Shown piece after piece: positions 42,691-52,692 of a DNA stretch of 64,000 bases (positions are counted from its first letter, which is position 1; every line of letters starts with the position of its first letter). This DNA is from Streptomyces coacervatus (GTDB lineage: Bacteria > Actinomycetota > Actinomycetes > Streptomycetales > Streptomycetaceae). Both the position numbers and the translations under genes were made by a program. The stretch lies in contig NZ_JARHTP010000002.1 in assembly GCF_029223485.1 (NCBI RefSeq), positions 682,001 to 746,000 of the forward strand, given 5' to 3'. The notes under the pieces are model-generated. The model was not told the DNA's origin and searched no databases. It saw only the letters and a program-made list of their open reading frames with translations.

Positions 42691-44625
42691 CTACGCCGCC
42701 GAGCGAGTGCCCTGGCCGGACCCGGAGGTCGCGTCGCGGTACCAGTACTCGAGGGTCAGCACATGCCAGAGATGCTTGGAGAAGTCCTGCTGCCCGGCGG
42801 CGTCCTCGGCGACCATCCGCGCCAGCGCGTCGCGGCGCAGGAACCCGGAGCGCACCAGCTCGCCGTCGTTGACCACCTCGCGCACCAGCGGTGCCAGGTC
42901 CCGGCTCATCCAGGCCCGCAGCGGGGCGCTGAACAGGCCCTTGGGCCGGTACACGATCTCCCGGGGCAGGACCGAGGTGGCCGCCTCCTTGAGGACGGCC
43001 TTGCCCTGCCGTCCGGCGATCTTGCGATTGCCGGGCACGGCGAACGCCGCCTTGACCACCTCGACGTCCACATAGGGCACCCGTACCTCGGTCGACGCAG
43101 CCATGCTGGAGCGGTCCGTGTAGGTGAGGTTCAGGCCCGGCAGGAACATCCGGGCGTCGGTCAGGCACATGCGGTTGACGAAGTCGTCGAGGTCGTTGTC
43201 CTGGTAGACGTCCGCATGTTCGGTCAGCACGTCCTCGACCGTCCCGGCCAGGTCCGGATCGAGCAGGGCGAGCAGCTCGTCCTGGTCGTACATGGTGTAG
43301 CTGCGCCGGAACGCGGTCTCCTCCGGCAGATCGGCGAAGGAGAGGAACCGCTTGGCGAAGCGCACCGACCGGTACCCCCGGCGGGACGTGGCGACCGGCA
43401 GCCGGTCCACCACCCCGGACACCCCGCGGCGCAGTGGCCGCGGGACGCGCTGGTAGCGCAGCGCGAGCAGGTTGGCCAAGTGCTTGCGGTAGCCGGCGAA
43501 CAGCTCGTCGGCGCCCATCCCCGAGAGCATCACCTTGACCCCGGCCTCCCGGGCGGCCGAGCAGATCAGGAAGGTGTTGATCGCGGCGGGGTCGCCGATC
43601 GGCTCGTCCAGGCTGTACGTCATCTGCGGCAACAGGTCGAGCACGTTCGGGGCGATCTCGATCTCGTGCAGGTCGACGCCGAATTGCTCGGCCACCTGCC
43701 GGGCATAGCGCAGGTCGTCCGGCATCGCTTCGAACTTGGCGTCCTCGGCGCGGAATCCGATCGTGTAGGCGGAGATCCCGGGTTGGTGGCGGGCCGCGAG
43801 CGCGGTCAGATAGCTGGAGTCGAGGCCGCCGGAGAGGAAGGTGGCCACGGGCACGTCGGAGAGCAGGTGGCGCCGGGTCGACTCCTCGACAATGGCGGCC
43901 AGGTCCGGCTGCTCGCCACTGCGGGCCCGCTCCCGGCCCTCGGCGGCGACGTCCTTCAGGTTCCAGTACTGGCCGCGCTCCACCCGGCCGTCGGGCCGGA
44001 TCCTCAGCCAGCTCCCCGGCGGCAGCTTCTCCGCCTCGCGGAACGCGCAACGCGAGTCCGGCACCCAGTAATAGAGGAGGGAAGCCACCAGCGCCGCCTG
44101 GTCCACCTCCAGCGACCCGCCGGTGGCGGCGGCGAGCGCCTTGAGCTCGGAGGCGAACACCAGGCCCTCGCCGCGCCGGAGCAGGAACAGCGGCTTGATG
44201 CCCAACTGGTCGCGGGCGAGCACCAGTTCACCGGTTCGCTCGTCGAAGATGCCGAACGCGAACATGCCGCGCAGCCGGGGCAGGCAGTCCGTGCCCCAGC
44301 GCCGCCAGGCCTCGAGGAGCACCTCGGTGTCGGAGGTGCCGCGGAAGCGCACCCCGGCGGCTGCCAGCTCGGCCCGTAGCTCGGGCGCGTTGTACAGCTC
44401 GCCGTTGTACGTCAGGGCGAGGCCGTCCGAGACCATCGGCTGGGCGCCGGTCTCGGACAGGTCGATGATGGCCAGCCGGCGGTGCCCGAGCTGGACTTCG
44501 CCGTCACCGACTGGGTGGCCGTAGCGCCCCGCGCCGTCCGGGCCGCGGTGGGCGAGGGTGTCGGTGAGCCGGTCGGTCACGACCTTTCCGTCGGGCCATC
44601 GGTAAGTGCCTGCGATGCCACACAT
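42691..44625 (-). CDS. Asparagine synthase (glutamine-hydrolysing)-like amidotransferase
   Basis: A 644-residue class II amidotransferase. The N-terminal nucleophile is Cys2 (MCGIAGTYRWP), with LAHRGPDGAGR and YNGELYNAPEL of the glutaminase domain. The synthetase domain has the PP-loop FLSGGLDSSYLTALAA. Length exceeds housekeeping AsnB by a C-terminal helical tail. Copies inside polysaccharide operons are thought to amidate uronic acid carboxyls or similar groups. Here the AlgD-like dehydrogenase could supply the uronate. Located between the chain-length genes and the fused dehydrogenase, 3 nt after the former. Confidence 0.87.
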   Translation of the reverse strand: MCGIAGTYRWPDGKVVTDRLTDTLAHRGPDGAGRYGHPVGDGEVQLGHRRLAIIDLSETGAQPMVSDGLALTYNGELYNAPELRAELAAAGVRFRGTSDTEVLLEAWRRWGTDCLPRLRGMFAFGIFDERTGELVLARDQLGIKPLFLLRRGEGLVFASELKALAAATGGSLEVDQAALVASLLYYWVPDSRCAFREAEKLPPGSWLRIRPDGRVERGQYWNLKDVAAEGRERARSGEQPDLAAIVEESTRRHLLSDVPVATFLSGGLDSSYLTALAARHQPGISAYTIGFRAEDAKFEAMPDDLRYARQVAEQFGVDLHEIEIAPNVLDLLPQMTYSLDEPIGDPAAINTFLICSAAREAGVKVMLSGMGADELFAGYRKHLANLLALRYQRVPRPLRRGVSGVVDRLPVATSRRGYRSVRFAKRFLSFADLPEETAFRRSYTMYDQDELLALLDPDLAGTVEDVLTEHADVYQDNDLDDFVNRMCLTDARMFLPGLNLTYTDRSSMAASTEVRVPYVDVEVVKAAFAVPGNRKIAGRQGKAVLKEAATSVLPREIVYRPKGLFSAPLRAWMSRDLAPLVREVVNDGELVRSGFLRRDALARMVAEDAAGQQDFSKHLWHVLTLEYWYRDATSGSGQGTRSAA

Positions 44626-44628
44626 GTC

Positions 44629-46149
44629 CTACCGCGCTTCCTGGTCGTTGTCCGGACCCTGTGCGGCCCACACCGGCAGCCGTTCCATCCGCCGCCCGCT
44701 CGTCCCGTTGTGCCGGGCCGGTGTCTCGCTGCGGCCGCGCAGCGCGGTGTGCAGCCCGTCCCACAGCGTGCCGTCGGTCCGGTCCCGCGGATCGGGGTCG
44801 ATCAGCACCACACCGATCACCGGAATGCGCTGGTCCGCGAGCTGCCGCGCCACGGTGTGCAGCCATGCGGCGTTGCCGTGCCCGGCGCGCACGACGAGCA
44901 CGGTCTGGGTGCCGAGGTACTGGAGGTCGGTCCACGCCGTGCCGGGCGCCACCGAGCCGACGCCGATCCGGCGCTCCTCGGGCGACAGGGTCGCGGCACG
45001 CTCGCCGCTGACCACGGTGGGGTCTCCCGGCTTCGGGCGGTGCTTGGCCAGCTGCGGGCCGGGCAGACCGTCGATGACGGCCACTGGCCCATCCGCCGCC
45101 ACTGCCCGGGCAAGGCTCAGGGCGATCACGCTCGTGCTGCGTGCACAGCCCAGTTCCAGCAGCGACAGCGGTTCCGCGGAGCCGCGCACGGTGCGGGCGA
45201 GGCTCGTGGTGAGCCGTTCGCGTGCCACCCGGATCCGTCGGCGCTGCCACGGCCTGCCCGACCGGCGGGGCAGCTCCGCGATGACCGAGGCGCCGAGGTT
45301 CTCCGCGATGTCCCGGCGCAGCACGGGGCGGTCAGCCACCACCACGCCGACCGCGGCCAGCGCGAGCCCGAGGAAGAGCCCGAGGACGCATCCGATCACG
45401 GCGTTGGTGACCGCGGCCTTGGGCAGGGACTGCCGCACCGCACGAGGGCCGTCCACGATCTGCGTGCCGGCGATGAGCTGGGGCGTGCCGATGCGCGCCT
45501 CCTCGGAGCGCTGACTGAAATCGGCGATCCGCGAGGTGAGTTCGGCCCGGCGGGCGAAGAGCGACTCGGTGCTCGCCGACGCTTTCGGGTCGCTGTCCGG
45601 CGATCGGCCGCCGATCTGCTTGTTGACGTCGGCGAGCTCGGCCTGCATGCGGTCGCGCTGGGCGATCAGGCCCTTGGCCTCGGCGTCCGCGATGTCCCGT
45701 ACCCGCTTCGCATGGTCCGCGACGAACGCCTCGGCCAGCGCCTTGGCCCGGGCGACCGCCTCTGCCTCGGTGGCACCGGTCACATCGATCTGGAGCACGT
45801 TGTTGGACAGTCCGGTGCCCCGGTAGTCCTTCATGAAGTCCTCCGGTTTTTCCGGGGACTTGAGGGACCGCAGGGCCTGGTCGGCGATCCGCGTGGTCCC
45901 CAGCAGCTGGACGTCGGTGCGGATCAGCGTTCCGGTGTCGTTCGGCTGGTCCTCCTGATGCGCGACCAGCACCTTGGTCACCGCGGCCGGCGCGGGTGGC
46001 AGCAGGACCGCCACCGCCCCGCCGATCAGCAGTCCGAGCAGCGCCATGGCGGTCCAGAGACGGCGGCGCCTGCGGACCGCGACCACCAGCGCCTGCAGGT
46101 CGATGAGCGGAGTGGCGGCCGACGACTCCGAAGTCGTGCTTGTCGTCAC
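44629..46149 (-). CDS. Wzz/BY-kinase-like protein with degenerate kinase domain
   Basis: A 506-residue protein with two membrane segments (LWTAMALLGLLIGGAVAVLL near residue 40; AVIGCVLGLFLGLALAAVGV near 240). They flank an extracellular coiled-coil (RDRMQAELADVNKQIGG). The cytoplasmic C-terminus has the position and shape of a bacterial tyrosine kinase domain. However, the Walker A lysine loop is lost (SLLELGCARSTSVIALS in place of GEGKTT-type text) and no Tyr cluster follows. It is probably a chain-length regulator with a pseudokinase. GTG start at 46149 overlaps the stop of its paralogue. Confidence 0.78.
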   Translation of the reverse strand: MTTSTTSESSAATPLIDLQALVVAVRRRRRLWTAMALLGLLIGGAVAVLLPPAPAAVTKVLVAHQEDQPNDTGTLIRTDVQLLGTTRIADQALRSLKSPEKPEDFMKDYRGTGLSNNVLQIDVTGATEAEAVARAKALAEAFVADHAKRVRDIADAEAKGLIAQRDRMQAELADVNKQIGGRSPDSDPKASASTESLFARRAELTSRIADFSQRSEEARIGTPQLIAGTQIVDGPRAVRQSLPKAAVTNAVIGCVLGLFLGLALAAVGVVVADRPVLRRDIAENLGASVIAELPRRSGRPWQRRRIRVARERLTTSLARTVRGSAEPLSLLELGCARSTSVIALSLARAVAADGPVAVIDGLPGPQLAKHRPKPGDPTVVSGERAATLSPEERRIGVGSVAPGTAWTDLQYLGTQTVLVVRAGHGNAAWLHTVARQLADQRIPVIGVVLIDPDPRDRTDGTLWDGLHTALRGRSETPARHNGTSGRRMERLPVWAAQGPDNDQEAR

Positions 46150-47543
46150 GCTGAACCTCCCGTCGCATGGCCCGGAATCGCAAACGTCAAAGTGGCCTCG
46201 TCCGAAGGAAGGTCGGGAGTCCGCCCGCCCGAGGGAAGGTCGGCGGTCCGCGTCGGAGCGCCGTGGACCGCGGCGGCGACGACGATGCCGACGACCTCAT
46301 GCCTGCCGTCCGCACACGCCTCGGCGATGCCGACAAGCTCCTCCGCGGTCCAGCTGCCCGCGCTGAGGACGACCAGGACACCGGATTCCGTGCCGCGGTC
46401 CGGCACGATCGGCCGGTCCACCGAGACCTCCACCACCCGCAGCAGCAGATCGTTCTTGGCCTCGGCCACGAGCTGCCCGGCGGCCCGGCGGGCGACCTCG
46501 TCGCCTTCCGGTACGACGACCAGCAGCCGCCGGGGGGCCGGCAGTTGCTCCCGGAGGCGAGCACACACCCGCCGGTAGCGGATCCGCCGGTCGGCCTCGT
46601 CGCCGGATCTCTGCGGGGTCGGTAGGTCCCACCGGGTGTCGACGCCGAGAAGTCGGCGGATCCTGGCCCGGCTGCCACCGTTCTCCGGCCGGTCCGCGCC
46701 CCGTTCACCGGGCACGTCGACGGTGCCGAGCAGCGCCGAGCCCAGCGCCGCGGCGATCTCCGGTTCGGTGCGCAGCCGGCGGCTCACCCGTGCGGCGGCG
46801 AGATGGCCGATGACCGCGAACAGGAAGAACAGCAGCGCCCCGCCGACGATGAGCTGCATCCTCGTCGGCGCTGCCGCGCCGGTCGGCCGGGGCGCCGGCC
46901 CCATGACGACCATGCTGGCCTTGTTGGTGGCCGGGTCGGCCTGCTCCAGCTGCTTCATGGCGTCCTGCAGCGAGGTGCGCAGCTTCTCCAGCTCGGTGCG
47001 GGCCTGCACGCTCTCCACGGTCTGCCCGGGGTTGGCCGCATTGGCCAGGTCGGTGATGCGGCGGTTGGTCTCCGCCACCTTCTTCCGCAGCGCCTCGGTC
47101 CCCGTGGCCACTGCGGGGTCGGCACTGCCGCCCGCGATCCGCGCGGCGAAGGTGACGAACTGCTGGGCCACCTGGTCGGAGAGGTGCTGCGCGCGCTCCG
47201 GGGTGTCGGCCGTGCCCGAGATCTTGATGATGTTCCCGTCGGCGGCCTTGGCGGTCACCTGATCCTGCAGTTCGGTGCCGCTGACGCCCTTCCACCCGAG
47301 GGCGTCGGCCGCACGGTCGACCACCGCCGAACTGGTGGCGATGTCCACCTGGGTCAGTAGTTCGCGCTCCTCCCACAGCCCCGGCAGCAGTACGGATGCC
47401 GACGCCGTGTATCGCGGCGGAAACACCAGCACCGAGCTGCCGTAGCCGAAGAGCGCACCCACCACGGCGAGTACGGCGAGAAGCCGCCACCGCCGACGGA
47501 GTATCCGTCCGATCATGGCCAGACGGATCGTGTCATCACTCAA
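46146..47543 (-). CDS. Second Wzz-like chain-length protein with degenerate nucleotide-binding domain
   Basis: A 465-residue paralogue of the downstream gene. Two membrane segments (LLAVLAVVGALFGYGSSVLV and LIVGGALLFFLFAVIGHLAA) enclose a coiled-coil loop with the family's PPRYTASASVLLP start. The cytoplasmic domain (RRLLVVVPEGDEVARRAAGQ) resembles the BY-kinase core without a Walker A loop. The start is TTG at 47543, overlapping the upstream stop; an ATG at 47516 is the alternative. Two degenerate copies side by side suggest a heteromeric complex. Confidence 0.75.
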   Translation of the reverse strand: MSDDTIRLAMIGRILRRRWRLLAVLAVVGALFGYGSSVLVFPPRYTASASVLLPGLWEERELLTQVDIATSSAVVDRAADALGWKGVSGTELQDQVTAKAADGNIIKISGTADTPERAQHLSDQVAQQFVTFAARIAGGSADPAVATGTEALRKKVAETNRRITDLANAANPGQTVESVQARTELEKLRTSLQDAMKQLEQADPATNKASMVVMGPAPRPTGAAAPTRMQLIVGGALLFFLFAVIGHLAAARVSRRLRTEPEIAAALGSALLGTVDVPGERGADRPENGGSRARIRRLLGVDTRWDLPTPQRSGDEADRRIRYRRVCARLREQLPAPRRLLVVVPEGDEVARRAAGQLVAEAKNDLLLRVVEVSVDRPIVPDRGTESGVLVVLSAGSWTAEELVGIAEACADGRHEVVGIVVAAAVHGAPTRTADLPSGGRTPDLPSDEATLTFAIPGHATGGSA

Positions 47544-48794
47544 TGGAGCAGCCTCTTCCCCGTACGGACCGGCCCACCCGCCGACACCGGAGCATGGTCC
47601 CGGCAGGCAGCGGCGTAGGCGGCGAGCAGCGACGCTTGCGAGTTCTGCCAGGAAAGCGGGCCGCTGATCCGCTCCTGGCCGATCTTGCCCATCCGGGCCC
47701 GCTTCTCCGGATCGTCGAGGAGCAGCGCGATCAGCTTGGCGAATTCGGCCTCGTCGTTGGCGGGCGCGTAGACGGCGGCGTCACCGGCGGAGACGCGCGC
47801 CTCCCGGAGGTCGAACGAGACCATCGGCCGGCCCATCGCCATGTATTCCAGGACCTTGTTCATGGTCGACACGTCGTTGAGCGGATTGCGCGGGTCGGGG
47901 GAAAGGCATACGTCCGCGGTGGACAGGTAGCGCACCAGGTCGGCGTCCGGAATGCGCCCGGTGAACTGCACGTGGTCGGCGAGACCGAGCCGCCCGGACA
48001 GCTCAACCATCGCGTCGAAGGCGTCGCCGGAGCCGACGAACACCGCATGCCAGTCGGTCCGCCCGAACTCGTCGCGCAGCTTCGCAAGGGCCCGCAAGGC
48101 ATAGTCGACGCCGTCCTGAGGGCCCATGACGCCGAGGTAGCACAGCAGATGAGGCTTGCCGCGCTTCAACTCCGGCTCGGGCGGCACCGGTTGGAACCGT
48201 TCGATCGCGGGAGCGCTGCGCACCACGAACACGTCCTCCGGCCGCTTGCCGCCACGGAGCAGCGCGACGTCCCGGTAGCTCTCGTTCGTGGCGAGCACGA
48301 TGTCCGCGGCCCGGTAGGTCCGCCGTTCCAGCGCGCACACGGCGCGGTAGAGCATGTCCTTGCCGCGGTCGAACCGGGAGAGGTACAGCTCGGGTACCAG
48401 GTCGTGCTGGTCGAAGACGAACCTCGCGCCGCGCCGCTTCAGCCACAGTGCGGGCAGGAACAGCAGGTCGGGCGGGTTGCAGGCGTGGACCACGTCGACC
48501 GGGCCGACCTTGCGGGCCAGCCTGAGGGTGTGCCACAAGGCCGATCCGTACTCCCGCAGATAGCCGGCCGGCCCTCCGGTGGCCGCGCGCAACGGGTAGC
48601 GGTGAATCCGCACCCCGTCGATGACCGCCTCCGCCTCCGTGTCCCGCTTCTCCCCGCGGGGGCAGATGACGTGGACCTCCCAGCCCGCGTCGCGCAGCGT
48701 CGTGCACTCCTGCCACACCCGCCGGTCGAAGGGCACCGACAGGTTCTCCACCAGAATCAGCGCGCGACGGGCCGGCCCGTCGCCTCTCGTTGCG

Positions 48795-48805
<11 letters not shown>
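47540..48805 (-). CDS. Family 4 glycosyltransferase
   Basis: A 421-residue GT-B enzyme. N-terminal text RALILVENLSVPFDRRVWQE is typical of a GT4 group that follows initiating transferases in actinobacterial loci. The donor domain has LCYLGVMGPQDGVDYALRAL and NDVSTMNKVLEYMAMGRPMV. The start codon is a TTG at 48805 that overlaps the dehydrogenase stop by 11 nt. It probably adds the second sugar of the repeat unit. Confidence 0.88.
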
Positions 48806-50120
<1,315 letters not shown>

Positions 50121-50190
50121 GCCCCGTCTCTCCCCCCAGGCAGGCCCCTGCGGCCTGCGATCCACGCGCCGGTCGGACGACCCCCGCGCA

Positions 50191-51669
50191 TCAATACGCC
50201 CCCTGCCCGTGGAGCACTGCACGCAGCGTCTTCCACAAGATCACTGTGTCCAGGGCGAGCGACCAGTCCTCCACGTACCGCAGGTCGAGGCGGACCGCCT
50301 CCTCCCACGGAAGGTCGCTGCGTCCGCTTATCTGCCACAGGCCGGTGAGCCCGGGCTTGACCAGCAGCCGCCGCCGGATGTCCGGGCCGTACGCGGCGGA
50401 CTCCTCCGGCAGCGGAGGCCGTGGTCCGACGAGCGACATCGATCCGGAGAGCACGTTGAAGAGCTGCGGGAGTTCGTCGAGCGAGTACCGGCGCAGCACT
50501 GTTCCCACGCGGGTCACCCGCGGATCCCGGCGGACCTTGAACAGCAGGCCTGCGCCCTCGTTGCGGTCGGCCAGCTGGGCACGTGCCCCGTGAGCCCCGG
50601 TGACCATGGTGCGGAACTTGAGAATGGTGAACTCTCGGCCGTCCTTGCCGACCCTGCGCTGGCGGTAGAACGCCCCGCCCCGGCTGTCCACCAGCACGAG
50701 CAGCGCGACGAACACCATCAGCGGCGCGAACACCACCAGCAGGACCGCTGCGCCCACCCGGTCGACGACCTCTTTGATCGCCCGGCGGCCCCCGGTGAAG
50801 GTCGGCATGCTGACCCGCAGCAGCGGTATCCCGAGCACCGCGTCGACGTGCAGCCGCGGGCCGGCCACCTCCATCAGCACGGGGGCCACGACCATCTCGG
50901 CATCGCTGCCTTCGAGGTTCCAGGCCAGCCGCTGCAGTCGGTCCGGTGACCAGTGCGGGTCCGGTGTGACCGCGACGACACGGTAGCCGTCGTGGCGGAC
51001 GTGCTTGGCGACGTCCGACAGCTGGCCGACGACCGGCACTCCGTCCAGTTCGTCACCGTCGAGCCCGCGACCGTCCGTCGTGCACACCGCCTCCACCCGC
51101 CAGCCGATGTGCGGGAACTTACGGGTCCGGGTGATCAGGTCGCTCACGGTGTCCAGGCTCCCGGCAGCAAGCACCGGTCTAAGACACCGCCCTTCCTTGC
51201 GCTGCTTGTGCAGCCACAGGCGGAGCAGATACCGCGCGGTCATGGTGACGAGTGCGATCGCGGGGACCGCGACGAATATCCAGAGCTTGATGTTGCGCGA
51301 GGTCAGGGCGATCCCGCCGAGCGCCAGGACGACGGTCGCCGTGAACAGGGAGCGGCCGAGCCGGCGGAATTCCTCGGCGCCCTGGCCGAGCACGGCCGGA
51401 GACCACGACCGGCTCACCGCGAGCGCTCCCAGCACCAGCAGGTGGGTGCCGAAGGCGAGTATTCCCCACTTCTCGTGCCAGTTGGCCGCGTCCCGGGCCC
51501 CGAAGAAGTCGCCGATCGCCGCCACCACGAAGGCGGTGGCCACGGTGTCACTGATGATCACGGTACGGCGGTACCGCTGCTCCCACTCGATCGCGGGCTG
51601 GCTGATTGCCCCGTTCGCCAGACGCCCGCGCGCCGACGGAAAAGGGCCGACTATTCCCCCCTGCCGCAC
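50191..51669 (-). CDS. Polyprenyl glycosylphosphotransferase (initiating sugar transferase)
   Basis: A 492-residue membrane protein with four N-terminal hydrophobic helices, a Rossmann-like middle and a C-terminal sugar transferase domain. The latter shows FYRQRRVGKDGREFTILKFR, RRYSLDELPQLFNVLSGSMS with LVGPRPPLPEE, and PGLTGLWQISGRSDLPWEEA. This is the WcaJ/WbaP-type architecture that moves a sugar-1-phosphate onto undecaprenyl phosphate, committing the first step. It is the first gene of the operon, and the promoter must lie in the leader upstream of 51669. Confidence 0.92.
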   Translation of the reverse strand: MRQGGIVGPFPSARGRLANGAISQPAIEWEQRYRRTVIISDTVATAFVVAAIGDFFGARDAANWHEKWGILAFGTHLLVLGALAVSRSWSPAVLGQGAEEFRRLGRSLFTATVVLALGGIALTSRNIKLWIFVAVPAIALVTMTARYLLRLWLHKQRKEGRCLRPVLAAGSLDTVSDLITRTRKFPHIGWRVEAVCTTDGRGLDGDELDGVPVVGQLSDVAKHVRHDGYRVVAVTPDPHWSPDRLQRLAWNLEGSDAEMVVAPVLMEVAGPRLHVDAVLGIPLLRVSMPTFTGGRRAIKEVVDRVGAAVLLVVFAPLMVFVALLVLVDSRGGAFYRQRRVGKDGREFTILKFRTMVTGAHGARAQLADRNEGAGLLFKVRRDPRVTRVGTVLRRYSLDELPQLFNVLSGSMSLVGPRPPLPEESAAYGPDIRRRLLVKPGLTGLWQISGRSDLPWEEAVRLDLRYVEDWSLALDTVILWKTLRAVLHGQGAY

Positions 51670-52309
51670 AAGAACCCCCCAAGGTCCCCAGTGGTTCGAC
51701 GTGTTCGCCCAACACTGATTCGCCCCCTGCGGAAGGCCCCCGCCTCCCGCACTTCCTCCCCTCGGGAGGCCCCCGCCTCCCGCCCCGCTGTTCCCCCCTC
51801 GGGAGGCCCCCGCCTCCCGTGCATGCGGCTCTTTCAGAGCTGTGTGAGCACCTCACCCGGCAGCAGCAGATTCGCATGTCCTGTCCGGCTCTTGAGGTGC
51901 GCGGAAACCCGTCGAAACCTCGGATGCTCAACGCACCCTCAGCCCCTCACAGGCACCAAGAATTGATCACCCCCACGTCTGTCCCCGAAGACGCAAGTAC
52001 TGGCTGTCCGCAGCAGCGGACCCATAGAACACCATTTGTCGGCTCGTGTCCCACCATGTGAAGCACGGTCAATCTAGACCATCGCGGCCCGTCTGGAGAG
52101 AGGGATGTGTGGAATTTGTGCCTACGTTTTGAAGATGTGGCCACGGATCGCCGACCGCCTGCCGGTGCCGTGGCGACGGAGGCGCGCCCTGTGACCTGTG
52201 ATGACGGGAGTTCTCCGGGCTGCCGGACCGACAATCCGGAGGCGTCCCGGCGCCGCCAACTGGGCCGCACTCAGGGCTATTTCGGCGGATTTTCATCGGT
52301 GAGCACGGG
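51670..52309. other. Leader/promoter region of the polysaccharide operon
   Basis: No gene is visible in this 640-bp interval. It holds three tandem GC hairpins at 51731-51818 (separate entry) and a further hairpin at 52006-52021 (GTCCGC-AGCA-GCGGAC). Further out it merges with a transposase relic. A long 5' leader for the leftward operon is likely. Confidence 0.55.
51731..51818. repeat. Three tandem GC-rich hairpin units in the operon leader
   Basis: The 18-bp palindrome GGGAGGC-CCCC-GCCTCCC occurs at 51764-51781 and 51801-51818, and with one mismatch (GGAAGGC) at 51731-51748. Start-to-start spacing is 33 and 37 bp. The array lies 62-149 nt upstream of the sugar transferase start, inside the presumed 5' leader. 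Confidence 0.85.
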
Positions 52310-52610
52310 GCGGCGGTTGCGGGGGCGGGCGGTCGACGGCACGTAGGAACGGATCTTCACGACTCTGCTCGCGCGGGCAGACACCAAGGGCGACCTCGAC
52401 CGGGTCGCCACCGTCGACTCCACAATCGCGCGCGCTCACCAGCACGCCACCGGGGCCCGCCCGACGGCCCCCGGCCGGCGAGCCGCACGACCACACCCTC
52501 GGAAGCTCCCACGTCGGACCGACCACGAAGATCCACCTGCCGGCCGACGGCCGTTGCCGCCCGCTCGCCCGCCAGACAGGCCGGAGATGCCCGCGGCGTT
52601 GAGGAAGCCG
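52310..52610 (+). pseudogene. IS5-family transposase remnant with internal stop and frameshift
   Basis: The plus strand reads RAVDGT-stop-ERIFTTLLARADTKGDL, then DRVATVDSTIARAHQHATGA, a DDE-domain start of IS5-type transposases. The expected Trp codon in GTWERIF has become TAG at 52344-52346. The match continues in another frame (GEPHDHTLGSSHVGPTTKIH, LPADGRCRPLA), so there is also a frameshift. Neither end of the element is visible. It lies outside the 5' end of the polysaccharide operon. Confidence 0.75.
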
Positions 52611-52692
52611 TACAGCTCCGGTCCGTGGCTTGCACGGCCTTTCCGAGCCCGGGCCGCCCGCGCAGTTCACGCAGGCGGCCCGGGCCGTGTGC

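Noticed and set aside
38329..44379. Several plus-strand frames of 500-830 codons
   Set aside because: All are mirror frames of the heparinase-like, fused dehydrogenase and asparagine synthase genes, whose motifs are unmistakable.
51731..51818. Tandem repeats as a CRISPR array
   Set aside because: Units are short palindromes with 15-19 bp irregular spacers, only three copies, and no cas genes nearby.
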